Translations under genes and position numbers: made by a program
In this document: piece by piece, positions 29,535-36,735 of the stretch
Layout: every line of letters starts with the position of its first letter
How positions within the stretch are numbered: position 1 is the first letter of the stretch
Notes under the pieces: model-generated
The model's database searches: none
Told to the model about the DNA's origin: nothing
The model's input: the letters and a program-made list of their open reading frames with translations, nothing else
Assembly (NCBI GenBank): GCA_049890275.1
Contig: JBMHBT010000013.1
Location: forward strand, 62,001 to 126,000
Source: UBA7374 sp049890275
GTDB taxonomy: Bacteria; Verrucomicrobiota; Verrucomicrobiia; Opitutales; Coraliomargaritaceae
Direction of reading: 5' to 3'
DNA: 64,000 nt

Positions 29535-30220
29535 GCGAAGACAAGCAGAATCAGCCTCCAAGTAATGTGAGCCGCCCCGCCTTTGAAAAGGCAGGTATGC
29601 AGGACGCCGACATGCAGGATGTCCACGACCAGTTGATGCGCGAAAAGAATGAGCCTGCTGAAGGCTTCTCTCCCATACCTATCTTTCTGATCTTCATATT
29701 CGCGGCCCTTTGCTTTTGGGGTGGAGTTTATTTCATCGAACATTCCGGTGATTTCCGCTGGGACGTCTATGATCCGGAATACGATGCTTCAGCTGCGGCG
29801 CCTCCTCGTCCGGAAATTTCTCTTTTTGACCGCGGTGCCAAGATCTTTCGCGCCCAGTGCGCACAATGTCATCAGGCCAGCGGACAAGGGGTGCCCGGTG
29901 CTTATCCTACGCTCGTTGCCTCTAAGTGGGTGACCGGTAGTGAAGAGCGCCTTGCCCGTATCCTTGTCAACGGACTCAACGGCCCTATCGTTGTAGCTGG
30001 CGCCAAGTACAACGGTAACATGCCTGCCTTTGGACCCAACGGACTCAACCTCAAGCCGAAGGACATTGCAGGTGTTCTCACCTATATCCGTCAGGAGTGG
30101 GGCAATGAAGCACCCGAAGTCACAGTCGAAGCGATGGAAGCCTATGTCACCGACTATGGTTCACGCAGTGCTCCCTGGACTGCCGACGAACTCCTCGCCG
30201 ACTTTCCCCTCGAGCAGTAG
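29531..30220 (+). CDS. ccoP: cbb3 oxidase cytochrome c subunit III-like (monoheme)
   Basis: A 229-residue protein: acidic cytoplasmic N-terminus with EKAGMQDADMQDVHDQLM, one helix (PIFLIFIFAALCFWGGVYF, about 40-60), and one cytochrome c domain with CAQCHQASGQGVPGAYPTL near residue 113 and the axial-Met region GNMPAFG. Standard CcoP/FixP has two CxxCH sites and about 300 residues; here only one is found, so this is a monoheme variant. It is the last gene of the run. The gap downstream shows only a weak hairpin. Confidence 0.88.
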   Translation: MSEDKQNQPPSNVSRPAFEKAGMQDADMQDVHDQLMREKNEPAEGFSPIPIFLIFIFAALCFWGGVYFIEHSGDFRWDVYDPEYDASAAAPPRPEISLFDRGAKIFRAQCAQCHQASGQGVPGAYPTLVASKWVTGSEERLARILVNGLNGPIVVAGAKYNGNMPAFGPNGLNLKPKDIAGVLTYIRQEWGNEAPEVTVEAMEAYVTDYGSRSAPWTADELLADFPLEQ

Positions 30221-30594
30221 CGCAGTGAGCTTCTGCTGACGAAGCCCTGCCGCAACATTATACCAAGGTGGCAAAGCCGCAAAAGGCTCCGGCTGGCCGA
30301 GAGTGAATCATAGAGGTCTTATTGGATGTCTTCGGGATCAATGCTAATGCGCATAAAGAACTGTTTTTCTGTACTCTTCGTTTCATTTGCTCGGCGCTGT
30401 ACTTTCTTGAAATTGCTGCTAGTGCAAATCACCGAGGGCGCAGCTTTGTAGACTTCCCAGTTTTTCAGGTCGGTCGAGCAATAAACCGGGTAGTCCACCT
30501 GAGTCTCCATACAAGAACTAAGGTCGATCACCAGATGCGCAAATTCCTGTTTATGTGTGGGTTTTCTACGTACCAGACTGACTGATCGAGTACT
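30221..30594. other. 374-base gap between convergent operons, mostly without a gene
   Basis: Between the ends of ccoP (plus) and the TPR gene (minus). Near 30289-30310 a short AGCCG/CGGCT pairing could act as a weak stem, but no T-run follows, so I do not call a terminator. The rest contains one reverse frame at 30319-30531, listed separately as a possible relic. Nothing else is supported. Confidence 0.5.
30319..30531 (-). pseudogene. Possible gene relic: C-terminal module of an exported protein
   Basis: A 70-residue reverse frame. Its text VYCSTDLKNWEVYKAAPS and the end STEKQFFMRISI resemble the C-terminal module common in exported proteins of Verrucomicrobia and Planctomycetes (pattern Y-x-V-x-x-S-x-D-L-x-x-W, then Q-x-F-F-R-I/V). 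Such a module is normally the last 80-100 residues of a much larger protein, and nothing precedes it here, so this looks like the remnant of a deleted gene. A chance frame cannot be excluded. Confidence 0.35.
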
Positions 30595-30900
30595 TTAGAG
30601 ATCCTTGAGGAGTATGCGGAGTTCTTCTGCGGGGTCGTCGTGGTGTTGTTCGACGGCGAGCCGGAGGGCGACTTGCAGGATGGGCTTGGCTTCTTCGGCT
30701 TGATCGTTTTGCAAGAGGGCTTTGCCCAGAAGAATGCGGGGGAGCATCCAGTCTTCTCGGGAGTCGGCGCAAAATTGCAGGTGAGGAATGGAGTCTGCGG
30801 CGGCGCCTTCTTCGTGGAGGGCTTGACCGAGACTGAAACGGAAAAGTGGATTATTCGGCTGTTCGTTTACTTTGGCCTGAAAAATTTCCGATTTCTTCAT
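30595..30900 (-). CDS. Small TPR-like protein
   Basis: A 101-residue, mainly helical protein. The pattern NPLFRFSLGQALHEEGAAAD, then PRILLGKALLQNDQAEEAKP, then LQVALRLAVEQHHDDPAEEL fits about two tetratricopeptide-type helical pairs, which usually serve protein contacts. Its ATG overlaps the PP2C phosphatase stop by four bases, so the two are translationally coupled and probably work together, for example as a substrate or partner of the phosphatase; that is inference. Confidence 0.75.
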   Translation of the reverse strand: MKKSEIFQAKVNEQPNNPLFRFSLGQALHEEGAAADSIPHLQFCADSREDWMLPRILLGKALLQNDQAEEAKPILQVALRLAVEQHHDDPAEELRILLKDL

Positions 30901-31637
30901 GCTTCGTCTAGCGGATCGAGTGACTCGATGATGGCGACAATGACGGTGATGTTATCGGGTCCGCGCAAGGCGTTGGCAGTGTCGATCATGGACTGGCAAA
31001 TAACCTCGGGAGAATCGTCGGATTGAAGGATTTTTTCTATGGCTGTCTCGCCGATCACTTTATTTAGGCCGTCGGTGCAAAGGAGAATCTTATCGGCAGG
31101 AGCGAGTTGCGCACGAATATGGTCAACCGTCAGTTCTCGCGGTTGTCCAATACAACGAGTCAGGGTGTGGGCATACTCTGGGGGCATCGTGTTGCGTGCT
31201 TCTTCGCCTTGAGCGTTGATCAATTCCTGTTCCATCGTGTGATCAGAGGTCAGTTTTTCCAGATGCCCTTGATGAAATAGGTAGGCGGTGGAGTCGCCGA
31301 CGTGGGCAACATGGAGTTCATTGCCCTGGATCTGGCTGAGTGTCAGCGTACTGCCAGCTCCTGTTTCCGGATGGGCGATGGCGACTTCTTCCGAGATGAT
31401 CTGGTTGATTTGCTTGGTCAGTTCGGTCAGGTCGTATCGACTGATTTGCGAGTCATCCGGTTTGTAGGCTCGCTCCAGCAAGCTGATGATGCGCTCACTT
31501 GTTTGTGCCCCTCCTGGCAGGCCGCCGATGCCGTCCGCAACTGCAAAGGCGCCATGGATTTCACTGAGGAAAAATGCGTCCTCATTAGAAATGCGTACTT
31601 GGCCCATATGGGTCGCGCCGTAGCTGCGGATTTTCAT
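30897..31637 (-). CDS. PP2C-family serine/threonine protein phosphatase
   Basis: A 246-residue Stp/PrpC-like phosphatase that removes phosphate from Ser/Thr residues with two metal ions. The metal-binding motifs are clear: VRISNEDAFF, AVADGIGGLPGG, VAHVGDSTAYLF, LLCTDGLNKV and RGPDNITVIVA. Soluble, without membrane segment. It follows the DinG-like gene by 28 bases and overlaps the TPR gene by four. In many bacteria such a phosphatase pairs with a Hanks-type kinase; no kinase gene is in this window. Confidence 0.92.
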   Translation of the reverse strand: MKIRSYGATHMGQVRISNEDAFFLSEIHGAFAVADGIGGLPGGAQTSERIISLLERAYKPDDSQISRYDLTELTKQINQIISEEVAIAHPETGAGSTLTLSQIQGNELHVAHVGDSTAYLFHQGHLEKLTSDHTMEQELINAQGEEARNTMPPEYAHTLTRCIGQPRELTVDHIRAQLAPADKILLCTDGLNKVIGETAIEKILQSDDSPEVICQSMIDTANALRGPDNITVIVAIIESLDPLDEA

Positions 31638-31665
31638 ACGTTTACTATGTAGTTACAGATTGGTT

Positions 31666-33744
31666 CTAAAAAAGTGAGTGCTCCTCGAAAACATACTTTC
31701 GGGAGTTTTTCTCGAATCGATAGTAGTCTTTCTGTGGCAATGCTTGTAGGAAGTGCCTACCATAGGGCTTGCGGAGGAGGCGGGAGTCGAGAATAATCAG
31801 ATGTCCATGGTCATTTTGGCATCGGATGAGGCGCCCAAGCCCCTGCCGAAACTTGGTCAGCGCCTCAGGAATGGCCAGGTCGGCAAAGGGGTTGCCTCCA
31901 CGGCTTCGAATGTATTCGTAGCGGGCCTCGCCAAGAGGGTGGCCGGGATTTTCAAAGGGCAGACGGGTGAGAATGACCTGCGAGAGGGAGGGGCCTGGGA
32001 TGTCAATCCCGGTCCAGAAACTATCGGTGCCAAAGAGGATACCGTTACCGGCTTTGCGGAAGCATTCTAGGATTTCACTGCGGGGACCATCAATGCCCTG
32101 GCAGTAGAGGGGTCGGTTGATTTTACGAAAGGCATCGGCCGTACGTTGATGAGCGGCACGCAGATCCTGATGGCTGGTGAAGAGTACCAAGGTGCCACCA
32201 GTAGTTTGGCGACTGCACCAGACGATACTTTCTGCGAGGTGTTCGAGGTCGAGACGTCCTTTTCCGGGTTCCGGTTCAGGGGTATCGGAGGCGATAAAGA
32301 TTCGGCAGTTGTTTTCGTAGTCGAAGGGGGAGTTGCGGATCTCAGTTTCTGCGCTGTATCCGCCGACTTTTTCGCAAAAGTTGTCCAGAGTCTGTCCGTC
32401 AGAGAGGGTTGCGCTTGTCAGGATGGCTGAATTGCCGCGCTGAAAAAGTGCTTGTTGGAGGTGCGGGGCTACGTCAAGGGGAGCGCTACGAAGCGTTGTC
32501 AGGTTGCCGTGCTTGCCGCCTCGTTCAACCCAATACACGTGGTCCTCTTCAGCCAACTCAATGAAGTTATGAATGCCCAGTCGGTTGGCAGCAATGCGGC
32601 GCCGGTGGTCGCCCAGTTCATCGTTCAAGCGTTCATTGTCTGACTTTTCAATCAGCGAGTCGATTCGTTTGGTGACTTCGCGAAGCGGGGCATCGGCAAT
32701 ATTTTGGCACAGTCCAGCTTGTCGAATACGCAGTACGGGTTGTTTACGCAGAGAGGTTTCGTTGATTGTTTGGAAGAATTCATCGCAGGCGTGGATCGCG
32801 TTTTCGACCGCTTGTAGATCTTTTGGGCTGCCGTATTTTTTGAGTTGTCCTCGGCGGGTACGAGGGTTGTAGAGGCGCTTGAGAGAGCGATCAATACCAT
32901 ACGAACTGATATGGAGCCCGAAGTGGTCTGTGGCGATGGAAGGGATGCGGTGGGCTTCGTCGAGGACAACAAAGTCTTCCGGTAAAAGAATGCCGCGCTG
33001 GTCGCCATCTGGTGGCATGCCCGCATTGATCAGGGAAAAAAGGAGACTGTGGTTGAGGACAATGCAGTTTGCGGAAAAGAGTTTCTTACGGGCGCGCTGA
33101 TGGAAGCAGATAGCGGGATCGCAGTTTTTCCTCGAGCAGGTGGAACTATCGGCATTTATCTGATCCCAGACATCGGGTAACGGCGGCGGAGTCAGCTCTT
33201 GAAGGACTCCGTTCTCAGAGTTGGCTGCCCATTTGCGGAGGCGGATGAGGTCCTCTTTTGCTTGATTGGGCAGAAGTTCGCTCTGTTGACCGCCTGCTTC
33301 TTGTATGGCGTTGGCCAGTCGAGTGGTGCAGCAGTAATTCGCCCGTCCGAGCATGACAGCGGTTTTGAAGTGTGCATAGCGTTGAAGTACAGGAATGGAT
33401 TGGAAAAGATCGCGGCAGATTTTGAGGTCTTTTTCTCGGATTTGCTCCTGTAGCGCAATGGTGTGACTGGAAACAATGAAGGGTCGCTCGGAGTCGATTG
33501 CGTGGAGGAGACCGGGAATGAGGTAGGCGAGGCTCTTACCCACGCCGGTACCGGCTTCGAAGAGCAAGGGCGAGTCTGCTTCGAGGGCAGAGGCGACGGA
33601 CTGTGCCATGTCTGCTTGTTCCGGCCGATGCTCCAGACCGAGGGCGCTTTGCAGGTGACCCTTGGGCTGGAAAATGGCTTCGACCAGTTCACATAAATAG
33701 CCGGGTTGCGCTGCTGAGCCCGTGTTTTCTATTAGTCCAATCAT
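31666..33744 (-). CDS. DinG-like / XPD-family ATP-dependent DNA helicase
   Basis: A 692-residue superfamily 2 helicase of the Rad3/XPD/DinG group. Walker A is AGTGVGKSLAYLIPG (near residue 65), followed by four cysteines likely to bind [4Fe-4S] (NYCC near 145, then CSRKNCDPAIC near 195-210), the Walker B-type DEAH in VVLDEAHRI, and C-terminal helicase motifs LVLFTSHQDL, GTDSFWTGIDIPG and QGLGRLIR. The Q-x-x-G-R-x-x-R end motif is intact. DinG proteins unwind damaged or RNA-paired DNA. It is first in the operon with PP2C and TPR genes and is divergent from lysS. Confidence 0.9.
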   Translation of the reverse strand: MIGLIENTGSAAQPGYLCELVEAIFQPKGHLQSALGLEHRPEQADMAQSVASALEADSPLLFEAGTGVGKSLAYLIPGLLHAIDSERPFIVSSHTIALQEQIREKDLKICRDLFQSIPVLQRYAHFKTAVMLGRANYCCTTRLANAIQEAGGQQSELLPNQAKEDLIRLRKWAANSENGVLQELTPPPLPDVWDQINADSSTCSRKNCDPAICFHQRARKKLFSANCIVLNHSLLFSLINAGMPPDGDQRGILLPEDFVVLDEAHRIPSIATDHFGLHISSYGIDRSLKRLYNPRTRRGQLKKYGSPKDLQAVENAIHACDEFFQTINETSLRKQPVLRIRQAGLCQNIADAPLREVTKRIDSLIEKSDNERLNDELGDHRRRIAANRLGIHNFIELAEEDHVYWVERGGKHGNLTTLRSAPLDVAPHLQQALFQRGNSAILTSATLSDGQTLDNFCEKVGGYSAETEIRNSPFDYENNCRIFIASDTPEPEPGKGRLDLEHLAESIVWCSRQTTGGTLVLFTSHQDLRAAHQRTADAFRKINRPLYCQGIDGPRSEILECFRKAGNGILFGTDSFWTGIDIPGPSLSQVILTRLPFENPGHPLGEARYEYIRSRGGNPFADLAIPEALTKFRQGLGRLIRCQNDHGHLIILDSRLLRKPYGRHFLQALPQKDYYRFEKNSRKYVFEEHSLF

Positions 33745-33977
33745 ATTCGCCGACGTCTAATTAAAAACGTAATAGGTGCAGTATGGCATAAGCTTTGCCT
33801 TCTGAAAAGTGAGAAGCTTTTATTTTAAATTGTAAGCGCCTTACTTGTGCCTACGCAGGTCTTTGTTTTCGGGGTAAAATCAACAATCTGTAAGGTTTGC
33901 GGGTTTCTTTACAGGAACAGGGGTAGAATGCGTTTGCTATTTATCGTACTGGGGAGCAGTTTTCAGCTTTTCAAAAG

Positions 33978-35507
33978 ATGACTGAAGAAAACGCTCAACC
34001 GGATAATACACATGATCTCTTCGCCGTGCGTCAGCAGAAGCTGGAAGCCCTGCGAGCTGCGGACAAAGATCCGTTTGCTGCTAACTGCGAGCAGTCGCAT
34101 ACTTCTGCGCAGGCGTTGGCTTTGTATCAGGAGAATGGGCCCGATGAAGAGCAGCCGATTGTGCAGGTCGCAGGTCGTATTCTGGTTTTCCGCGTGATGG
34201 GTAAGGCCAGCTTTTTGAAAATTCAGGATCGGGATGGTTTGATTCAGTGCTATGCCACACGCGACGAACTTCCGGAAGGTGAATACAACACCTATTTTAA
34301 GAAGCTCGATTTGGGCGATATTATTGGAGTCGAGGGACGGCTCTTTAAAACGAAGACGGGTGAGGTCACCGTGCGGGTTAGTCGCTACACCTTGGTTTCA
34401 AAATCGCTGCGACCGCTGCCTGAAAAGTGGGCGGGTTTAAAGGATGATGACAAGATCTACCGTCAGCGTTATCTCGATTTAATTGTCAACCCGGGCTCCC
34501 GTAATCGCTTTAAGCAGCGCTCGGCGATTATTCGCGAAATGCGTCGCTATCTTTGGGATCGTGATTTTCAGGAGGTGGAGACGCCGGTTTTGCAATCAAT
34601 CGCCGGAGGGGCAGCAGCGCGACCTTTTATCACCCATTTCAATGCATTGGACTGCCGTTTCTATATGCGGATTGCTTTAGAGCTGTACCTCAAGCGTATG
34701 TTGGTCGGTGGAGAAGATCGGGTCTTTGAGATCGGGCGCGTCTTCCGTAACGAGGGTCTTTCGCGTCGTCATAATCCTGAATTTACCATGCTGGAGCTGT
34801 ATCAAGCGTACACGGATTTTCGGGGAATGATGGAATTGACCCAGGGATTGATCCAGCACGTGGCGAGTACTGTGATTGGTTCTTTAGATATTGAGCGTCC
34901 GGACGGTACGATCATTCATTTAGGGGGCGATTGGCGAGAAGCTCGCTACAAGGATTTAATTATTGAAGCGACGGGTGACCCGGACTGGTTTGGCTATGAT
35001 CGCGATACGAAGTTGGAGAAGGCGCGTGCCTTGGAAATCGAAGTCGATGGTTCTTTGGAGGACTATGAGATTACGAACAATATCTTTGAAAAGTTGATTG
35101 AGCCAACGCTTATCCAGCCGACTTTTGTTACGCACATACCTAGGGAGTTATGCCCCTTGGCAAAAATTACGCAGGACGATGAATCGACCATCGATGTGTT
35201 TGAACTTTGCATCAACGGGCAGGAGATTGCTCCGGCCTACTCGGAGCAGAATGACCCGATCATTCAACGGAAAATGTTTCTCGAGCAGGTTGGTGAGGAG
35301 GTTCAGGATATGGACAACGATTTCATTACTGCGCTGGAGCACGGCATGCCACCGGCAGGAGGTATGGGCTTGGGTATCGATCGATTGATTATTCTCCTGA
35401 CGGGCGCGGAGAGTATCCGTGATACGATTCTGTTTCCTAGCTTGAAGCCGGTAGCGGCGGCACAGGACGCGGCGACTGAAGCGGCGATGGAGAATTCTTC
35501 CAGCTAA
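33978..35507 (+). CDS. lysS: Lysyl-tRNA synthetase (class II)
   Basis: A 509-residue class IIb synthetase that charges tRNA-Lys. The N-terminal OB-fold anticodon-binding domain (QVAGRILVFRVMGKASFLK) is followed by motif 1 around FLIVNPGSRNRF-like KQRSAIIREMRRYL, motif 2 FEIGRVFRNEGLSRRHNPEF and motif 3 MGLGIDRLIILLTG. A short extra C-terminal tail (AAQDAATEAAMENSSS) is unremarkable. Upstream of the start is a 233-base divergent region facing dinG with two short hairpins (33799-33816 and 33888-33914), which could be leader structures but are weak. Confidence 0.96.
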   Translation: MTEENAQPDNTHDLFAVRQQKLEALRAADKDPFAANCEQSHTSAQALALYQENGPDEEQPIVQVAGRILVFRVMGKASFLKIQDRDGLIQCYATRDELPEGEYNTYFKKLDLGDIIGVEGRLFKTKTGEVTVRVSRYTLVSKSLRPLPEKWAGLKDDDKIYRQRYLDLIVNPGSRNRFKQRSAIIREMRRYLWDRDFQEVETPVLQSIAGGAAARPFITHFNALDCRFYMRIALELYLKRMLVGGEDRVFEIGRVFRNEGLSRRHNPEFTMLELYQAYTDFRGMMELTQGLIQHVASTVIGSLDIERPDGTIIHLGGDWREARYKDLIIEATGDPDWFGYDRDTKLEKARALEIEVDGSLEDYEITNNIFEKLIEPTLIQPTFVTHIPRELCPLAKITQDDESTIDVFELCINGQEIAPAYSEQNDPIIQRKMFLEQVGEEVQDMDNDFITALEHGMPPAGGMGLGIDRLIILLTGAESIRDTILFPSLKPVAAAQDAATEAAMENSSS

Positions 35508-35510
35508 GCG

Positions 35511-36485
35511 CTAGAATGTACTTTCAAAAAGGAGGAGGCTATCTTCCGGTGCGTTTGCTTTCAACTCGGTACGGGTGTCACTTGCCTGTACCTGATTCCA
35601 GTCGTCATAGAATTGACCATTGATCCAGTAACGCTCTCGTTTTTCGACGGATTCTAACTTTTGTGCGGTATAGGCGATATCATAGGCGCTGACGGGTGCA
35701 TCCGGTCCAATGGCTTGGCCGCCTTGTACCAGTTCAGTGCGGCCATCCTGATCAATGTCCACGCGGATCCAGCTAAGGCGTAGGATTCGGTTGTAGGTGC
35801 CGTCCGCTTGCATGATGCGAATTTCAGTGTTGAAGCGATCTATGATTGAATGGGCGTTCTTTACTTCTTTGCGCAAGGCGAAGTAAAGCGGCTGAATCAA
35901 GAGAGGCTCATTGCCGATCGAGAGGTGTTCCTCTGCTTTCGTTTTGTGCTCCTTGGCCATGTGTTGTACGACGAGTGATTCTACGAGGGCGTAGTCGGAC
36001 TGCCCGCGGATCACATTTTGAATATTTTCAATATCGCTTGTTCCGTAAATGATTTTCACATCGGCGGTATTTTTGAGTAGGTCGCCATAGTCGTAGCCCC
36101 TGACCAGAGCGAGTCGTTTGTTGCTGAGTTCAGATAGGTTATTGGAGGATACATCGAGTCCTTTTCTCCCGATTAAGAGGAGACGATTTTCCAAGTAGGG
36201 TTTTGAAAAAAGGAGGAAAGTTTCGCGCTCAGCGTTTTTCCACAGTGCCCCAGAGCCATCGTATTGCTTGGTTTTCAGGTCGGCGGGGAGTGTCCACTGG
36301 TCGAGGATCTCAGTTTCAGCCTCGATGCCGGAGCGGAGAAGTGCGAGGTGGACGATGTCGAGGGCGAAGCGTGTCTCTTGAAAGGTATCGGTAAAGGGGG
36401 GCCAGCGATCCGAGGCGAGGTTGAGGGCTTCCGCACCTTCCAATAAAGTACTGAAGAGTAAGATGCTGAAGAGGGTGGCTTTCAT
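35511..36485 (-). CDS. Periplasmic solute-binding protein, family 3-like
   Basis: A 324-residue secreted protein. Signal peptide ATLFSILLFSTLLEGAEA starts right after the chosen ATG at 36485; an upstream ATG at 36521 would put 12 charged residues before it. The mature part begins LNLASDRWPPFTD, the usual opening of family-3 amino-acid-type binding proteins, and contains KRLALVRGYDYGDLL and QSDYALVESLVVQHM, matching the two-lobe fold. The end carries an extra piece with IDQDGRTELVQGGQAIGPD, where DQDGRTE looks like a dockerin/EF-hand-type calcium loop. No transporter genes adjoin, so it may be a sensor or an orphan binding protein. Confidence 0.8.
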   Translation of the reverse strand: MKATLFSILLFSTLLEGAEALNLASDRWPPFTDTFQETRFALDIVHLALLRSGIEAETEILDQWTLPADLKTKQYDGSGALWKNAERETFLLFSKPYLENRLLLIGRKGLDVSSNNLSELSNKRLALVRGYDYGDLLKNTADVKIIYGTSDIENIQNVIRGQSDYALVESLVVQHMAKEHKTKAEEHLSIGNEPLLIQPLYFALRKEVKNAHSIIDRFNTEIRIMQADGTYNRILRLSWIRVDIDQDGRTELVQGGQAIGPDAPVSAYDIAYTAQKLESVEKRERYWINGQFYDDWNQVQASDTRTELKANAPEDSLLLFESTF

Positions 36486-36735
36486 TCTAGCACGGGTTCT
36501 TTGTAAAGGCTCGCATTTCATAGAGTTTCTAGGAAAGGGTTTTGTGTGGATCTGACAAGCTTAAGGCAATGCATGGTCGAGTGGGTCTTTTTCTTTAGGG
36601 TTTTCTTACTGGGACTTCGTTAGAAGTTTATTTCATTCAGCCTTTTTAAAAATAATTGCAGTTCGTTGAGTGAGTGCAGTTGATTTTTTAAGTTTAACAA
36701 TCAGTCTACAGTAATAACAGTAACGTGTACGTCTT

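Noticed and set aside
33799..33914. Terminator or riboswitch in the dinG-lysS gap
   Set aside because: Stems of only five and six pairs; the gap is divergent, so a terminator is not expected, and no riboswitch core or T-box was seen.
36522..36735. PerR or OxyR operator upstream of katG
   Set aside because: The leader is AT-rich, but no palindrome matching a known peroxide regulator site could be read with confidence.
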